Positions 42,208-51,360 are shown, numbered from the stretch's first letter. The stretch: DNA of 64,000 nt from Brevibacillus reuszeri (GCF_001187725.1 NZ_LGIQ01000017.1:342787-406786); one strand, 5' to 3'. The notes: generated by a model not told the origin, from the letters alone. Program-made: numbers and translations.

Positions 42208-42255
42208 AAAAAAGATCTGCAAAACAAGCTAATAACTCGCCTGGCAGATCTTTTT
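42208..42255 (-). terminator. Terminator after chdC
   Basis: AAAAAAGATCTGC pairs with GCAGATCTTTTT across a 23-base loop and ends in a U-run on the minus strand, 13 bases after the chdC stop. Confidence 0.85.
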
Positions 42256-42267
42256 CCTTGTTCTTAT

Positions 42268-43020
42268 TTATACTTCCAGCTTTTTGGCGAGTGTTTCTAC
42301 GTTCAGTACATTCCCCACAAGGAAGTTGCCGAATTCACCGAAGCGCGCACTTACTTCATCAAAGCGCATTTCGTAAACGATGTGCTTGAATTCTAACGGA
42401 TCGTTGGCAAACAGTGTGACGCCCCATTCCCAATCGTCGAAGCCCACAGAGCCACCGATGATTTGCTTCACGCGACCAGCATAGGAACGGCCGATCAAAC
42501 CGTGGGAGCGCATCATTTCCTGACGCTCCTGCATGCTCAGCATGTACCAGTTGTCTTGCAGATCACGCTTCTTGTTCATTGGATAGAAGCAGATGTGCTC
42601 CCATTTTGGCAGGACTGGGTACAGACGGTCACGCACATGTGGATTCGCCTTTGGATCTTCACCAGGGTTATGTACATAGTTGCTCAGCTCAACGACAGAA
42701 ACATAGGAATACGGTGCTTCTGTATAGGCAGCAAAGCGTGTTTTATTAAATGCCGTTTTAATTTCATCCAGCTCTTGCATGGTCTCTCGCAAGAACATGA
42801 AGACCAGATCAGCCTTGTGTCCCAAAATGGAGTACACAGCGGTGCTTCCTTTTCCTTCTGCTTCATTCGCGTCCCACGTACGGATCAATCCATTCAGCTC
42901 GTCCAACGCTTCTTGACGCTCCTGGGCGGAAGCTGCTCTCCACTTTTCCCAATTGATGGTGCGGAAATTATGATACGTATACCAACCTTCTAATGTAAGC
43001 AACGCTTCGTTCGTGCTCAT
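42268..43020 (-). CDS. chdC: Coproheme decarboxylase (HemQ/ChdC)
   Basis: A 250-residue chlorite-dismutase-family protein from the ATG at 43020 (MSTNEALLTLEGWYTYHNFR) with AAAGGAG upstream. It performs the last step of the coproporphyrin-dependent haem pathway of Gram-positive bacteria, decarboxylating coproheme to haem b with peroxide. The catalytic tyrosine lies in HICFYPMNKKRDLQDNW and the haem-ligand histidine in EMMRSHGLIGRSYAG. Length matches the family. It is monocistronic between two terminators. Confidence 0.93.
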   Translation of the reverse strand: MSTNEALLTLEGWYTYHNFRTINWEKWRAASAQERQEALDELNGLIRTWDANEAEGKGSTAVYSILGHKADLVFMFLRETMQELDEIKTAFNKTRFAAYTEAPYSYVSVVELSNYVHNPGEDPKANPHVRDRLYPVLPKWEHICFYPMNKKRDLQDNWYMLSMQERQEMMRSHGLIGRSYAGRVKQIIGGSVGFDDWEWGVTLFANDPLEFKHIVYEMRFDEVSARFGEFGNFLVGNVLNVETLAKKLEV

Positions 43021-43127
43021 TTGAAAATCAGCTCCTTTGAAAAATCTGGTTATCCTGTCTTCACCATTCCCAGTATAGCATAAGCAACTGCTGTATATTC
43101 GGAACAGATTGGTGAACAACAAAAGAA

Positions 43128-43156
43128 ACAAGCGGCGCCCGTCGGCTACCGCTTGT
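43128..43156 (-). terminator. Terminator overlapping the nagB stop codon
   Basis: ACAAGCGG and CCGCTTGT form an eight-pair stem with a 13-base loop, followed by TTCTTTTGTT on the minus strand. The upper arm includes the last codons of nagB. Confidence 0.7.
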
Positions 43157-43904
43157 CTTCCTTATTTGCTGCTGCAACAGTCAATTGACTTGCTGCCGCT
43201 TCATCCACAATGACTGTCACATCCGGATGATGCTGCAGCAAGGAAGCTGGCACATCCGCCGTCGCCTCTCCCTCCAGCATCAGTCGGACTGCCTCTGCTT
43301 TTGTCTCACCGCTAGCTAGCAGAACAACCTTTTTGGCCCCGAGAATCGTCTTGATCCCCATGGAAATAGCTTGTGTAGGCACTTCCTCAATGCTGGCAAA
43401 ATAGCGAGCATTCGCTTCAATCGTGCTCTCGGTCAGCTGGACTACTCGTGTCGTCGATTCTACAGAGGAACCAGGCTCGTTGAAACCGATATGTCCATTG
43501 TTGCCGATCCCGAGCACCTGAATGTCGATTCCGCCAGCTTCGCGAATCGCTGTTTCGTAGCTTGCACACTCCTGTTGCAGATCAGCGGCATCCCCCGTCG
43601 GAACATGTGTATGGCCTGCTGGCAGGTTAATATGATCAAACAGGTTTTCCTGCATATAGGCGCGATAGCTTTGCGGGTGTGTAGCAGCTAGGCCAACATA
43701 TTCATCCAGATTAAAACTGCTCGCCTGGGAAAAATCGATGCTTTCCTCCTGATGCAGCTTGATAAGCTCCCGGTACATGCCTACGGGAGTACCTCCTGTA
43801 GCCAGACCCAAAACGACTTTCGGGTTGCTCTTTACCTCATCAGCGACCAGTCCTGCCGCCTTTTTGCCGAGCTCCCCGTAATCTTTTACAATTATGAGTT
43901 TCAA
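43146..43904 (-). CDS. nagB: Glucosamine-6-phosphate deaminase
   Basis: A 252-residue NagB that converts glucosamine 6-phosphate to fructose 6-phosphate and ammonia. The family motifs are LGLATGGTPVGMYRELIKLH near residue 33, FNLDEYVGL near 64 (catalytic aspartate) and IGNNGHIGFNEPGSS near 133 with the ring-opening histidine. TTG start after GAGGTGAGATGAG. It follows the MurR/RpiR-type gene by 15 bases and forms a two-gene operon without nagA. It could receive the glucosamine phosphate made by the amino-sugar operon at 12-26 kb. Confidence 0.95.
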   Translation of the reverse strand: MKLIIVKDYGELGKKAAGLVADEVKSNPKVVLGLATGGTPVGMYRELIKLHQEESIDFSQASSFNLDEYVGLAATHPQSYRAYMQENLFDHINLPAGHTHVPTGDAADLQQECASYETAIREAGGIDIQVLGIGNNGHIGFNEPGSSVESTTRVVQLTESTIEANARYFASIEEVPTQAISMGIKTILGAKKVVLLASGETKAEAVRLMLEGEATADVPASLLQHHPDVTVIVDEAAASQLTVAAANKEDKR

Positions 43905-43919
43905 CTCATCTCACCTCAG

Positions 43920-44813
43920 TTAATATTTTCTCTCCAGGACGGCCTTTGCCGTTCGTTCCTTGTACATAAGCGCTTTTTCCTTGTTGCGCATGGCAAGTGT
44001 CGTGCAGATGACGTCCAGCACATGAAGCTGTGCGATCTTTGCCGCCAGTGAGCCTCCCTGCAGCGGACCTTCCTGAGCCGCAGTGAGCAGCGTAATGTCT
44101 GCTACATTCGTAATCGGCGAGCGGCGGTAATGTGTCAAGCAGATGATGCTTGCACCTGCCTGTTTTGCCACTTTGAGCGAGTCGATCGTGTCCTTGGTGC
44201 TGCCCGATACGGACAATCCGATCGCTACATCGCCTGGGCCGAGTGTCGCAGCCGCCATCGCCTGCAGATGTGACTCACTCATTGCGTCTACACGCAGACC
44301 GATCCGCATGAATGCATACTTGGCATCCTGTGCCGTGACAGCCGAGGTACCCACTCCGTAAAAGTGGATGGAGCCCGCTTTTTGCAGCAGCTCCACGCAG
44401 CGCTCGACCTGCCCCATATCAAGCAATGCAGCTGTATCACCGACTGCCTGCTGATTGGTTGCCGTTACTTTTTGGGCAATGATATCGAGGGTATCGTTTT
44501 CGCCTACTTCTCCGTGCAGATTTTTGGCTGGTGTAACCAGCTCCTGCGCGAGCGCCAGCTTGAACTCCTGATAGCCACGAAAGCCGATCTTCCGGCAAAA
44601 ACGGAGGACTGTCGTCTCTCCTACACCAGCCTTTTCCGCCAAATCGATGACAGAAGAGTAGATGACGCTGTCCGTTTGCTGCAAGACGATACTTGCGACT
44701 TTTTGCTCTGATTTCGTAAAAGAAGGCGTGAGACTCTGTATTTGCAATAGCGTATTTGTCTTGAGAATGGTTGCTGTCCCCAGACTGGACAGCCCCTCTT
44801 GATGACCTGCCAT
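43920..44813 (-). CDS. MurR/RpiR-family transcriptional regulator
   Basis: About 297 residues from an ATG at 44813 with GGGGGAG just upstream; the longer frame to 44999 is unlikely. The N-terminal HTH_6 is SLTPSFTKSEQKVASIVLQQ with AEKAGVGETTVLRFCRKIGF. The C-terminal SIS sugar-phosphate domain holds IHFYGVGTSAVTAQDAKYAF and GLSVSGSTKDTIDSLKVAKQ. Such regulators sense phosphosugars, and with nagB next in line the ligand is probably GlcNAc-6-P or GlcN-6-P. Confidence 0.9.
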   Translation of the reverse strand: MAGHQEGLSSLGTATILKTNTLLQIQSLTPSFTKSEQKVASIVLQQTDSVIYSSVIDLAEKAGVGETTVLRFCRKIGFRGYQEFKLALAQELVTPAKNLHGEVGENDTLDIIAQKVTATNQQAVGDTAALLDMGQVERCVELLQKAGSIHFYGVGTSAVTAQDAKYAFMRIGLRVDAMSESHLQAMAAATLGPGDVAIGLSVSGSTKDTIDSLKVAKQAGASIICLTHYRRSPITNVADITLLTAAQEGPLQGGSLAAKIAQLHVLDVICTTLAMRNKEKALMYKERTAKAVLERKY

Positions 44814-45004
44814 ATGCTCCCCCTTGGGTAAAAAGACTGATCTCATCCAGTTCTTCATGCACAAAACAAAACGGTCACATCCACTTTTATAAAAAAAGCT
44901 AAGACGTTTTTCACAGAAAATGGCCGTATTTCTACAGCCATTATAGCAGAAAAGGAGTTTTCCGCCATCGTTTTTATTTAAAGTGGAGCGTTCCTCCAAC
45001 GACT

Positions 45005-45051
45005 AAAAAGGCTTTCGCCTGCAAGCATCCCTTGCGAACGAAAGCCTTTTA
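45005..45051 (-). terminator. Terminator after the YisL-like gene
   Basis: AAAAAGGCTTTCG pairs with CGAAAGCCTTTT across a 21-base loop, with a U-run on the minus strand, 18 bases after the stop at 45069. Confidence 0.82.
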
Positions 45052-45068
45052 TCAAGTTGCACGAAAGA

Positions 45069-45428
45069 TTACACAAACACACGGTAGCCGAGCATAATCA
45101 CGATAACCATGACCACGAGCGCACCGATGAAAAATCCGATACTGCCTTCGTTTCTACGAGCACGTCCCAAAGACATTTCCATCAGGCCGAATAGGATGAT
45201 GGCGAGTATCCCTTTGACATAGTAGTAGAAATCGCTTGTATGATACTGGAAAAGCAGCCAAGCACCAGAAAGCAGAATGATAACGATCATGAGTCTGAGC
45301 AGCATATGTACGATTTTTCCTGCTTTTGCTTTTCCCAAACGATACAAGATATAGCCTACGATCAACAGGACAAACGCAACTTCCCAACCTCCGACATGCG
45401 CTTCCTTCAACGCGTTGTAAGGCATCAT
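45069..45428 (-). CDS. yisL: YisL-family (DUF1516) membrane protein
   Basis: A 119-residue protein with four transmembrane helices, close in length and pattern to Bacillus subtilis YisL. It shares the GKAKAGKIVHMLLRLMIVII and ILAIILFGLMEMSLGRARRN stretches typical of DUF1516. The start at 45428 follows AAAAGGGGTTGAA; upstream codons are not in a plausible context. Function unknown. Confidence 0.85.
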   Translation of the reverse strand: MMPYNALKEAHVGGWEVAFVLLIVGYILYRLGKAKAGKIVHMLLRLMIVIILLSGAWLLFQYHTSDFYYYVKGILAIILFGLMEMSLGRARRNEGSIGFFIGALVVMVIVIMLGYRVFV

Positions 45429-45566
45429 TTCAACCCCTTTTTTCCTCATTAAATAGCCTGTCCAAGCCATTATAACAGAAGTGTCGGAAAAAAGCAGATG
45501 TCCAAATACGTGGCAGTATTGTGACAGGGGGACTCGCTTTTCTCCTTTCTTACTTTTTAAAACTAG

Positions 45567-45594
45567 AAAAGACCGCACATTGCGTGCAGTCTTT
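45567..45594 (-). terminator. Terminator of the hydroxyproline operon
   Basis: AAAAGAC-C-GCAC pairs with GTGC-A-GTCTTT, a stem with one internal mismatch and a short loop, followed by U-residues on the minus strand, 13 bases past the last operon stop. Confidence 0.75.
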
Positions 45595-45606
45595 CACTCT
45601 AGCATT

Positions 45607-46611
45607 TTATCGCAGCAAAAATCCATCTGCCAATGGATCGGTCGGGTCGACGACGAATTGGTGCAAACCAGTGAGGAATGCTGTTCCTTCTATCCTCGGG
45701 ACGATGGCTGGATAATCGCCTACTTGTGTGGTCCCTGTGACCGTACCAACAAATTGGCTTCCTACGATTCCTTCGTGGACGAACTTCTCGCCTATCGCAA
45801 GCTTGCCTCTTGCGTATAATGCAGCAAGGCGAGCAGCGGTTCCTGTGCCGCATGGCGAGCGATCGATTTGTTTATCGGCAAAGATTGTGACATTGCGCAA
45901 ATCGGAGCCTTGTTTTCTCGGCTCATCCGAAATAATGACCCCGTAGATTCCGACCAGCTCTGGCTCTAGTGGGTGTACGACCTGCAGCTTTGCCTCGATT
46001 TGTTCCTTGATGCGCGCTCCCCATTCCTGCAGAGCTGGAAGCTGCTCAATCTCTACCTGCACGTCTAAATCCTCGGCATGCACGACCGCGTAAAAGGCAC
46101 CGCCAAACGCGATATCGACGTGAAAGGTTTTTCCTTCCCATTCAATCGGGACATCCTGGGCAAAGACAAAGGACGGTACATTTTCAAACGAGACGGATTT
46201 GACCTCAGTTCCTTCCGCATGGGCACGAGCGAGGATGCGGCCAGCAGGGCTGTCGATGACGATGTTCTCGTCAGGCGCTGGTGCCTGCATCATCCCCGTT
46301 TCAATCGCGGCTGTGACTACCGCAATGATTCCGTGTCCACACATGGTACTGTATCCTTCGTTGTGCATAAAGAGTACGCCAAAAGCAGCATCCGGGCTAA
46401 CAGGAGCAGTAATGACGCAGCCGTACATCCCATGATGTCCTCGCGGCTCATACATGAGCACGCGTCTGATGTAGTCGAGATTCTCACGAAAATAGCGTCG
46501 CTTCTCTAAAATCGTCTCGCCCTTCAGTGGGGGGATTCCACCCGTAATGATCCGCAGTGGCTCCCCGCCCGTATGAGCGTCAATGGTCGTGAACAACTGA
46601 TTGATTTGCAT
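45607..46611 (-). CDS. Proline-racemase superfamily protein, trans-3-hydroxyproline dehydratase-like
   Basis: A 334-residue proline-racemase-fold enzyme. Sequence features ILEKRRYFRENLDYIRRVLM, EPRGHHGMYG and GVLFMHNEGYSTMCGHG closely recall the trans-3-hydroxy-L-proline dehydratase branch (human L3HYPDH type). That branch normally has Cys in the first acid/base site and Thr in the second. Here both sites are Cys: MCGHG near residue 90 and RSPCGTGTAARL near 254, as in epimerases. It may dehydrate 3-hydroxyproline or epimerise it. Last gene of the hydroxyproline operon. Confidence 0.85.
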   Translation of the reverse strand: MQINQLFTTIDAHTGGEPLRIITGGIPPLKGETILEKRRYFRENLDYIRRVLMYEPRGHHGMYGCVITAPVSPDAAFGVLFMHNEGYSTMCGHGIIAVVTAAIETGMMQAPAPDENIVIDSPAGRILARAHAEGTEVKSVSFENVPSFVFAQDVPIEWEGKTFHVDIAFGGAFYAVVHAEDLDVQVEIEQLPALQEWGARIKEQIEAKLQVVHPLEPELVGIYGVIISDEPRKQGSDLRNVTIFADKQIDRSPCGTGTAARLAALYARGKLAIGEKFVHEGIVGSQFVGTVTGTTQVGDYPAIVPRIEGTAFLTGLHQFVVDPTDPLADGFLLR

Positions 46612-46643
46612 CGTATCCTCACCTCTACCGGGTTGTCCCTGGC

Positions 46644-48083
46644 CTACCAGGCATATTTGATGGCGCAGGTCTTGATCTCGCTGTAGAAATCAAGAGCCAC
46701 CTGGCCTTGCTCCCGCGTATGGGAGCTGGACAGCTTCATCCCGCCAAATGGCGCTTGGTATTCCACGCCTGCTGTTTCCTGATTGACGCGAACCATTCCA
46801 GCCTGTGCGAGATCGAGGAACCGATGTGCACTTGCCAAATCACGTGTAAACAGCGAGGCGCTGAGTCCATATACAGTCTGATTGCACAGCTCGATCGCTT
46901 GATCAAAGTTATCCGCCGCAAGCATGACAGCCAGCGGTCCAAACACTTCCTCCTGAACGAGGGCATGATCAGCTGAGACCCCTTCGACGATCATCGGGCG
47001 TATGAAGTAGCCCTGATCGGCTGCATCTACAGCTGGACTTTCAGCCACGAGACGTGCTTGCTCGCTTGCCAGTGAAACGTATTTGTTTACCGTTTCATAT
47101 TGTGCCGCGGAAGCAACTGGCCCCAGGTATGCCGCAGGATCACTGGCTTCGCCAACCCGGCATGACGCCATCGCTGTCTGCAGTCGCTCCACAAGTGGCT
47201 GATAGATTGCCTTCTCCACGATGATCCGGCTCGTCGCCGTACATTTTTGCCCAGCTGAACGAAAAGCTCCACTCAACAGGATCGGTACCGTTTTGTCCAA
47301 GTCCGCATCTGCCAAAATAACCGCAGCATTTTTTCCGCCCATTTCAGTTTGATACTTGATGTTGCGTCCCGCGCAAGCGACCGCAATTTGCTTGCCCGTC
47401 TCCGATGATCCGGTAAAGCTGACTGCATCGATATCCGCCTCATCTGTGAGGACGTTTCCAATCTCGCGCCCTTTTCCGATCACGAGATTTAGAACCCCGG
47501 CAGGCAGCTTCGTCTCGGCAAAAATCTCCGCCAGTCGTGTCGCCGTAAGCGAGCCGTTTTCAGCAGGCTTCCAGATGACAGAGTTTCCGCAAATCAGTGC
47601 CGGAGCGATTTTCCAAATCGGAATCGCTACGGGAAAGTTCCACGGTGTAATCACCGCTACAACCCCAAGCGGCACACGACGGCTGTATTGCAGGACATTC
47701 GTATCTGCCGCCGGAATCAGATTGCCGTTTGCCCGCATTCCTTCTCCCGCGTAATAGCGAAGCAGATTGACACCACGCATGACTTCCCCGCGCATTTCCA
47801 CAATTTGCTTTCCCATTTCCCGACTTGCCAGACTAGCCAGATCATCGGCATGCTTTTCCAATGCAGAAGCCATTTGAAATAAAATCTCGCCACGGATTGC
47901 ACCTGTCTGCGCTGCCCATGACTTTTGCGCCGATCTTGCCGCCTGCTGGGCTTCGAGTACATGGGAGCGGTCGGATAGATGCAGTACCCCAATCTCTTCC
48001 GTGAGACGTGAAGGGTTTTTGACCGTCACTTCTTTGCCCGACGGCGTAATCCATTCGCCACCGATCCAGTTTTTGCTTTGCAT
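46644..48083 (-). CDS. Aldehyde dehydrogenase, alpha-ketoglutarate semialdehyde dehydrogenase type
   Basis: A 479-residue NAD(P)-dependent aldehyde dehydrogenase. Features: the fold signature TPWNFPVAIPIWKIAPAL near residue 144, coenzyme loop FTGSSETGKQIAVACAG near 223, general-base glutamate in QTEMGGKNAAVI near 248 and catalytic cysteine in SAGQKCTATS near 283. In this operon it should oxidise 2-oxoglutarate semialdehyde to 2-oxoglutarate, the final step of 4-hydroxyproline breakdown. The gene is 16 bases from the DapA-family gene. Confidence 0.92.
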   Translation of the reverse strand: MQSKNWIGGEWITPSGKEVTVKNPSRLTEEIGVLHLSDRSHVLEAQQAARSAQKSWAAQTGAIRGEILFQMASALEKHADDLASLASREMGKQIVEMRGEVMRGVNLLRYYAGEGMRANGNLIPAADTNVLQYSRRVPLGVVAVITPWNFPVAIPIWKIAPALICGNSVIWKPAENGSLTATRLAEIFAETKLPAGVLNLVIGKGREIGNVLTDEADIDAVSFTGSSETGKQIAVACAGRNIKYQTEMGGKNAAVILADADLDKTVPILLSGAFRSAGQKCTATSRIIVEKAIYQPLVERLQTAMASCRVGEASDPAAYLGPVASAAQYETVNKYVSLASEQARLVAESPAVDAADQGYFIRPMIVEGVSADHALVQEEVFGPLAVMLAADNFDQAIELCNQTVYGLSASLFTRDLASAHRFLDLAQAGMVRVNQETAGVEYQAPFGGMKLSSSHTREQGQVALDFYSEIKTCAIKYAW

Positions 48084-48098
48084 CCTCGCCTGACCTCC

Positions 48099-48983
48099 TT
48101 ATCGACTGCTTGCGGCACCAACTGCAAAGTCAAACGCCTTTTTAATATCCGCATAATATACTTCAGACAGCGGGAGACGTGGCGGTCTTGTTGGTCCGAC
48201 AGGGAAATTCGCCAGCTCCATCATGTATTTGATCGACTGGACAAGCTGTGGGCTCGCGTCGAAATGGAACAATGGCAATAGTCTGCGGTACAGAGCTTGC
48301 GCTTCCTTCAGATTGCCTTCTCTTGCCAGTCGGAACAGCTCCACACCCTCTTTTGGCAGTGCATTCGGTACGCCGGAAATCCAGCCAGTGGCCCCAACCA
48401 AAGCACCTTCCATTGCTAAATCGTCAACACCGACCATAACTTCCAAATCAGACATCGCCAGAATATCCTGTATACGGCGCACATCGCCTGTAAATTCTTT
48501 GACCGCTACGATATTTTCCATTTTGGACAAGCGAGCCAAAATGTCTGGTGTCAAATCAATTTTGTAGTCATGCGGATTGTTGTACGCGATGATTGGCAAA
48601 CCGACTGTATTGAGTGCTTCGTAGTGAGCAAACACTTCATTTTCCAGTGGCTTGTAGTTGATTGGCGGCAGGGCCATAACTCCTGCTGCTCCTGCGTCCT
48701 TGGAAAATTGGACCCACTCAACCGCCTGACGGGTAGAAGGAGCTGCAGAACCGACAACAACAGGCACGCGACCTTTTGCTGCTGCGATGACCGTATTGAT
48801 TACCTTTGCCCGCTCTTCTCCTGTCATCGTTGCATATTCACCGAGCGAGCCAGACGGAACCAAGCCATCGATCCCTTCTTGAATCAGCCATTCGCACAGC
48901 TCGGTGAGACGCTTGTAATCTACCTCATGCTCTTCTGTAAAAGGGGTAACCAGTGCTACGTAAACGCCATCAAATCTTCCCAT
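48099..48983 (-). CDS. DapA-family delta1-pyrroline-4-hydroxy-2-carboxylate deaminase
   Basis: A 294-residue DHDPS/NAL-family class I aldolase fold. Schiff-base lysine is in IVAVKEFTGDVRRIQ near residue 163, the tyrosine of the triad in LPIIAYNNPHDYKI near 135 and the GSLGEY loop at about 47. Family members in hydroxyproline operons deaminate and dehydrate delta1-pyrroline-4-hydroxy-2-carboxylate to 2-oxoglutarate semialdehyde. Position between epimerase and semialdehyde dehydrogenase genes supports that role. Confidence 0.9.
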   Translation of the reverse strand: MGRFDGVYVALVTPFTEEHEVDYKRLTELCEWLIQEGIDGLVPSGSLGEYATMTGEERAKVINTVIAAAKGRVPVVVGSAAPSTRQAVEWVQFSKDAGAAGVMALPPINYKPLENEVFAHYEALNTVGLPIIAYNNPHDYKIDLTPDILARLSKMENIVAVKEFTGDVRRIQDILAMSDLEVMVGVDDLAMEGALVGATGWISGVPNALPKEGVELFRLAREGNLKEAQALYRRLLPLFHFDASPQLVQSIKYMMELANFPVGPTRPPRLPLSEVYYADIKKAFDFAVGAASSR

Positions 48984-49025
48984 TGTTCATTCTCCTCTCG
49001 TTCTCTTCCTATTTTTGGATAATCC

Positions 49026-50051
49026 TTAATGATCGGTTGCCTCCGGGATGAGCAGGAAGCCATTTGCCAGCTCGTCTTCCGGATTGTAAAAAATCGTATG
49101 CTTGCCCATCAGCCATGCTGAGCCAGCAATCCGTGTCACCACAGCAGTCAGACCGCCTTCTTTGGTCTCTTCCAGCACCTTTCCTGTAAACAGTGAACCA
49201 ACGATGCTCTCGTGAACAAACGGTTCATTCAAGTCGATTTCTCCTTTGGCATACAGGGTCGCAAGCTTGGCGGAGGTTCCGGTTCCGCATGGCGAGCGAT
49301 CGATGCCGCCTGGTGGAACCACGACTGTATTTTTCACATGGGCATCAGGATGGGCGGGAGCTGTATAAAACTCCACATGCGTCAGACCGCGAATGAACGG
49401 CTTTTCCGGGTGGACGACCTCTACCTCGTGATTGATCGCCTTGCGGATGCGAACAGCCGTATCAATAATCGTTGAAGCGTTGGACGGCGTCAGCTCAAGC
49501 CCCAGCCTGCGTGCATCGGTAATGGCGTAAAAATTACCGCCGTAGGCAATATCGCAGGTCACTTGTCCCAGGCCCTCCACCTCTACGCTGACATCCTGCT
49601 TGTAGAGAAAGGCCGGAATGTTTGTAAACGACACTTCGCCAGCTTTGCCACCGTCTACTTGTATCTCTACTTCAACCAGGCCGGCTGGTGTATCGAGCTT
49701 GAGCTTGGTTACCGGCTCCGCCACAGGGACAAGCCCCGTCTCGATCAGAGTAGTACATAAGCCAATCGTATCGTGACCACACATGGGCAAATATCCGCCC
49801 GTTTCAATGTAGATGACCCCTACGTCCGCATCCGGATGGCACGGCTCCACGATCAGAGCCCCTGACATGACATCGTGCCCGCGCGGCTCGTACATGAGGA
49901 GCGTACGTATCCAGTCGTACTCCGCTTTCATATGGAGCATCTTGTCTGCCATCGTCGCACCTTCAAGCTTGGGTAGCCCGCTGATTACTGTACGAGTGGG
50001 ATTCCCTCCGGTATGGGTATCGACCGTAGAAAACACCCTGCTTGCTTTCAT
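49026..50051 (-). CDS. 4-hydroxyproline 2-epimerase
   Basis: A 341-residue proline-racemase superfamily enzyme with both catalytic cysteines, MCGHDTIGLCTTLIETG near residue 88 and DRSPCGTGTSAKLATLYAKG near 253. It should interconvert trans-4-hydroxy-L-proline and cis-4-hydroxy-D-proline, the first step of the pathway. Its start overlaps the oxidoreductase stop by four bases (ATGA type). Proline racemase activity cannot be excluded, but the neighbours encode the complete hydroxyproline route. Confidence 0.9.
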   Translation of the reverse strand: MKASRVFSTVDTHTGGNPTRTVISGLPKLEGATMADKMLHMKAEYDWIRTLLMYEPRGHDVMSGALIVEPCHPDADVGVIYIETGGYLPMCGHDTIGLCTTLIETGLVPVAEPVTKLKLDTPAGLVEVEIQVDGGKAGEVSFTNIPAFLYKQDVSVEVEGLGQVTCDIAYGGNFYAITDARRLGLELTPSNASTIIDTAVRIRKAINHEVEVVHPEKPFIRGLTHVEFYTAPAHPDAHVKNTVVVPPGGIDRSPCGTGTSAKLATLYAKGEIDLNEPFVHESIVGSLFTGKVLEETKEGGLTAVVTRIAGSAWLMGKHTIFYNPEDELANGFLLIPEATDH

Positions 50052-51247
50052 GAATGCAACACCCCTTTTTTCGTAAACCGGTCATGTCGCAGCGGCGTGA
50101 GCGGGATGATCGTTTCGCTTTGCTCCGTCAGCATTTCCGCCACCACCTTGCCTGTAACAGCTGCCAGACTGATGCCATCCCCTTCATGCCCTGCCGCGAT
50201 AAAATAGCCCGGGACCTCCTCTACGCGAGAAATGATCGGCAAATGATCCTCTGTCCATGGTCTCAGTCCGCAATAGGTGCGAATGATCGCAAAGTCCGCA
50301 ATCTTTGGGTAAAAACGCAGTGCTCTGCGCGCCATACACCTGACTACATTCAAATCCACTCGCGTATCGAAGCCGACGAACTGCCGACTGGAGCCGATGA
50401 GGAAATTTTGGCTCTCTGTCGGTTCAAACACCAACGCCACACCGTACTTTTCCGTCTCCTCGTCAACCTGGCGCTGACCTCCGAACTTGGAAATCAGATA
50501 GCCAAACTCCATCACCTTGCGTATCCCGACAGGCATCTGCCTGGAAGCGACGATCAGATGACCTTTGCGTGGAAGGATCGGAATATCCAGTCCTACCATC
50601 TGGCCGATGTACGGTGCCCAGACACCTGCAGCGTTCACCACCTGCTTGGCAGTCACCCTGCCGACTCCCGTCTCCACATGAAAAATACCTGATGCCTGAT
50701 CCCGAGTGACCGCTTTTACCTCTGTACGCTGCATGATCCGGGCGCCATGCTTTTTCGCCCCCTCAAACAGGGCAAACGTAAGCATGTACGGATTCACCGT
50801 AGAGTCAGTGGCGCATTCCAATCCCCCGAGAAGATCGTCGGCAAAATAAGGCGACTCCTGCCTGATATCGGAGCGATCCAGCATCCGAAATGGCAGCCCT
50901 GCTTCCTTTTGCCGTTTCACCCATTCATTCGCAGCCTCCATCTCTGCCTCTGTTTCACAGACCAGAATACTGCCGGGTGCTCGATACTCAAACGAGTGAT
51001 CCAATTCACGACTCAGCTCATCCACAAGCATCTGACTTTTCAGCGACATCTGACTGTCAAAGCCCGGGTCCTTGTCAATCGCCAGAATGTTGCCGTCACA
51101 GCGCGAAGAAGTACCGGATGCCAGCTCGCCCTTTTCCAACACGACCACATCGAGCCCTGCCTTTGCGGCGTAATAGGCGATTGCTCCACCGATAATTCCT
51201 CCTCCGATCACAGCCACCTGAGCGTGGGTTTGGGTTTGTACAGTCAT
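50048..51247 (-). CDS. FAD-dependent D-hydroxyproline dehydrogenase catalytic subunit (DAO family, HcnC-like)
   Basis: A 399-residue D-amino-acid-oxidase-family flavoprotein. The FAD-binding loop is VAVIGGGIIGGAIAYYAAKA near residue 11 with acidic VVVLEKGE ending. The C-terminal GLRPWTEDHLPIISRVEEVP, then GYFIAAGHEGDGISLAAVTG, is the family closing segment. It oxidises cis-4-hydroxy-D-proline to the pyrroline carboxylate. In pseudomonads the homologue (LhpB/HcnC type) is active only with [2Fe-2S] and FAD partner subunits, and such partners are encoded at 61.1-62.9 kb under the same type of promoter. First gene of the operon. Confidence 0.88.
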   Translation of the reverse strand: MTVQTQTHAQVAVIGGGIIGGAIAYYAAKAGLDVVVLEKGELASGTSSRCDGNILAIDKDPGFDSQMSLKSQMLVDELSRELDHSFEYRAPGSILVCETEAEMEAANEWVKRQKEAGLPFRMLDRSDIRQESPYFADDLLGGLECATDSTVNPYMLTFALFEGAKKHGARIMQRTEVKAVTRDQASGIFHVETGVGRVTAKQVVNAAGVWAPYIGQMVGLDIPILPRKGHLIVASRQMPVGIRKVMEFGYLISKFGGQRQVDEETEKYGVALVFEPTESQNFLIGSSRQFVGFDTRVDLNVVRCMARRALRFYPKIADFAIIRTYCGLRPWTEDHLPIISRVEEVPGYFIAAGHEGDGISLAAVTGKVVAEMLTEQSETIIPLTPLRHDRFTKKGVLHS

Positions 51248-51297
51248 GGTTGATTCTCCTCAAAAGCGTAGTGTGGGTCTTCACGCTTTTCTTTTAA

Positions 51298-51313
51298 TGC
51301 AAACCGTATGCCA
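51298..51313 (-). promoter_or_regulatory. Sigma54 promoter of the hydroxyproline operon
   Basis: Minus strand TGGCATACGGTTTGCA matches the -24/-12 consensus TGGCAYR-N4-TTGCW. The -12 element is about 50 bases from the oxidoreductase start codon, and the activator gene diverges from it. Confidence 0.85.
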
Positions 51314-51340
51314 ACCTGATTTTTGCTTTTATTTCGTACA

Positions 51341-51360
51341 ATTGTCTAAAATATTTTACA
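51341..51360. promoter_or_regulatory. Candidate enhancer (UAS) for the sigma54 activator
   Basis: ATTGTCTAAAATATTTTACA contains the palindrome TAAAATATTTTA and lies about 30-45 bases upstream of the -24 element. Similar TTTAGACA/ATTAGACA blocks occur upstream of the oppA sigma54 promoter. It overlaps the -35 region of the activator's own promoter. Confidence 0.4.
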
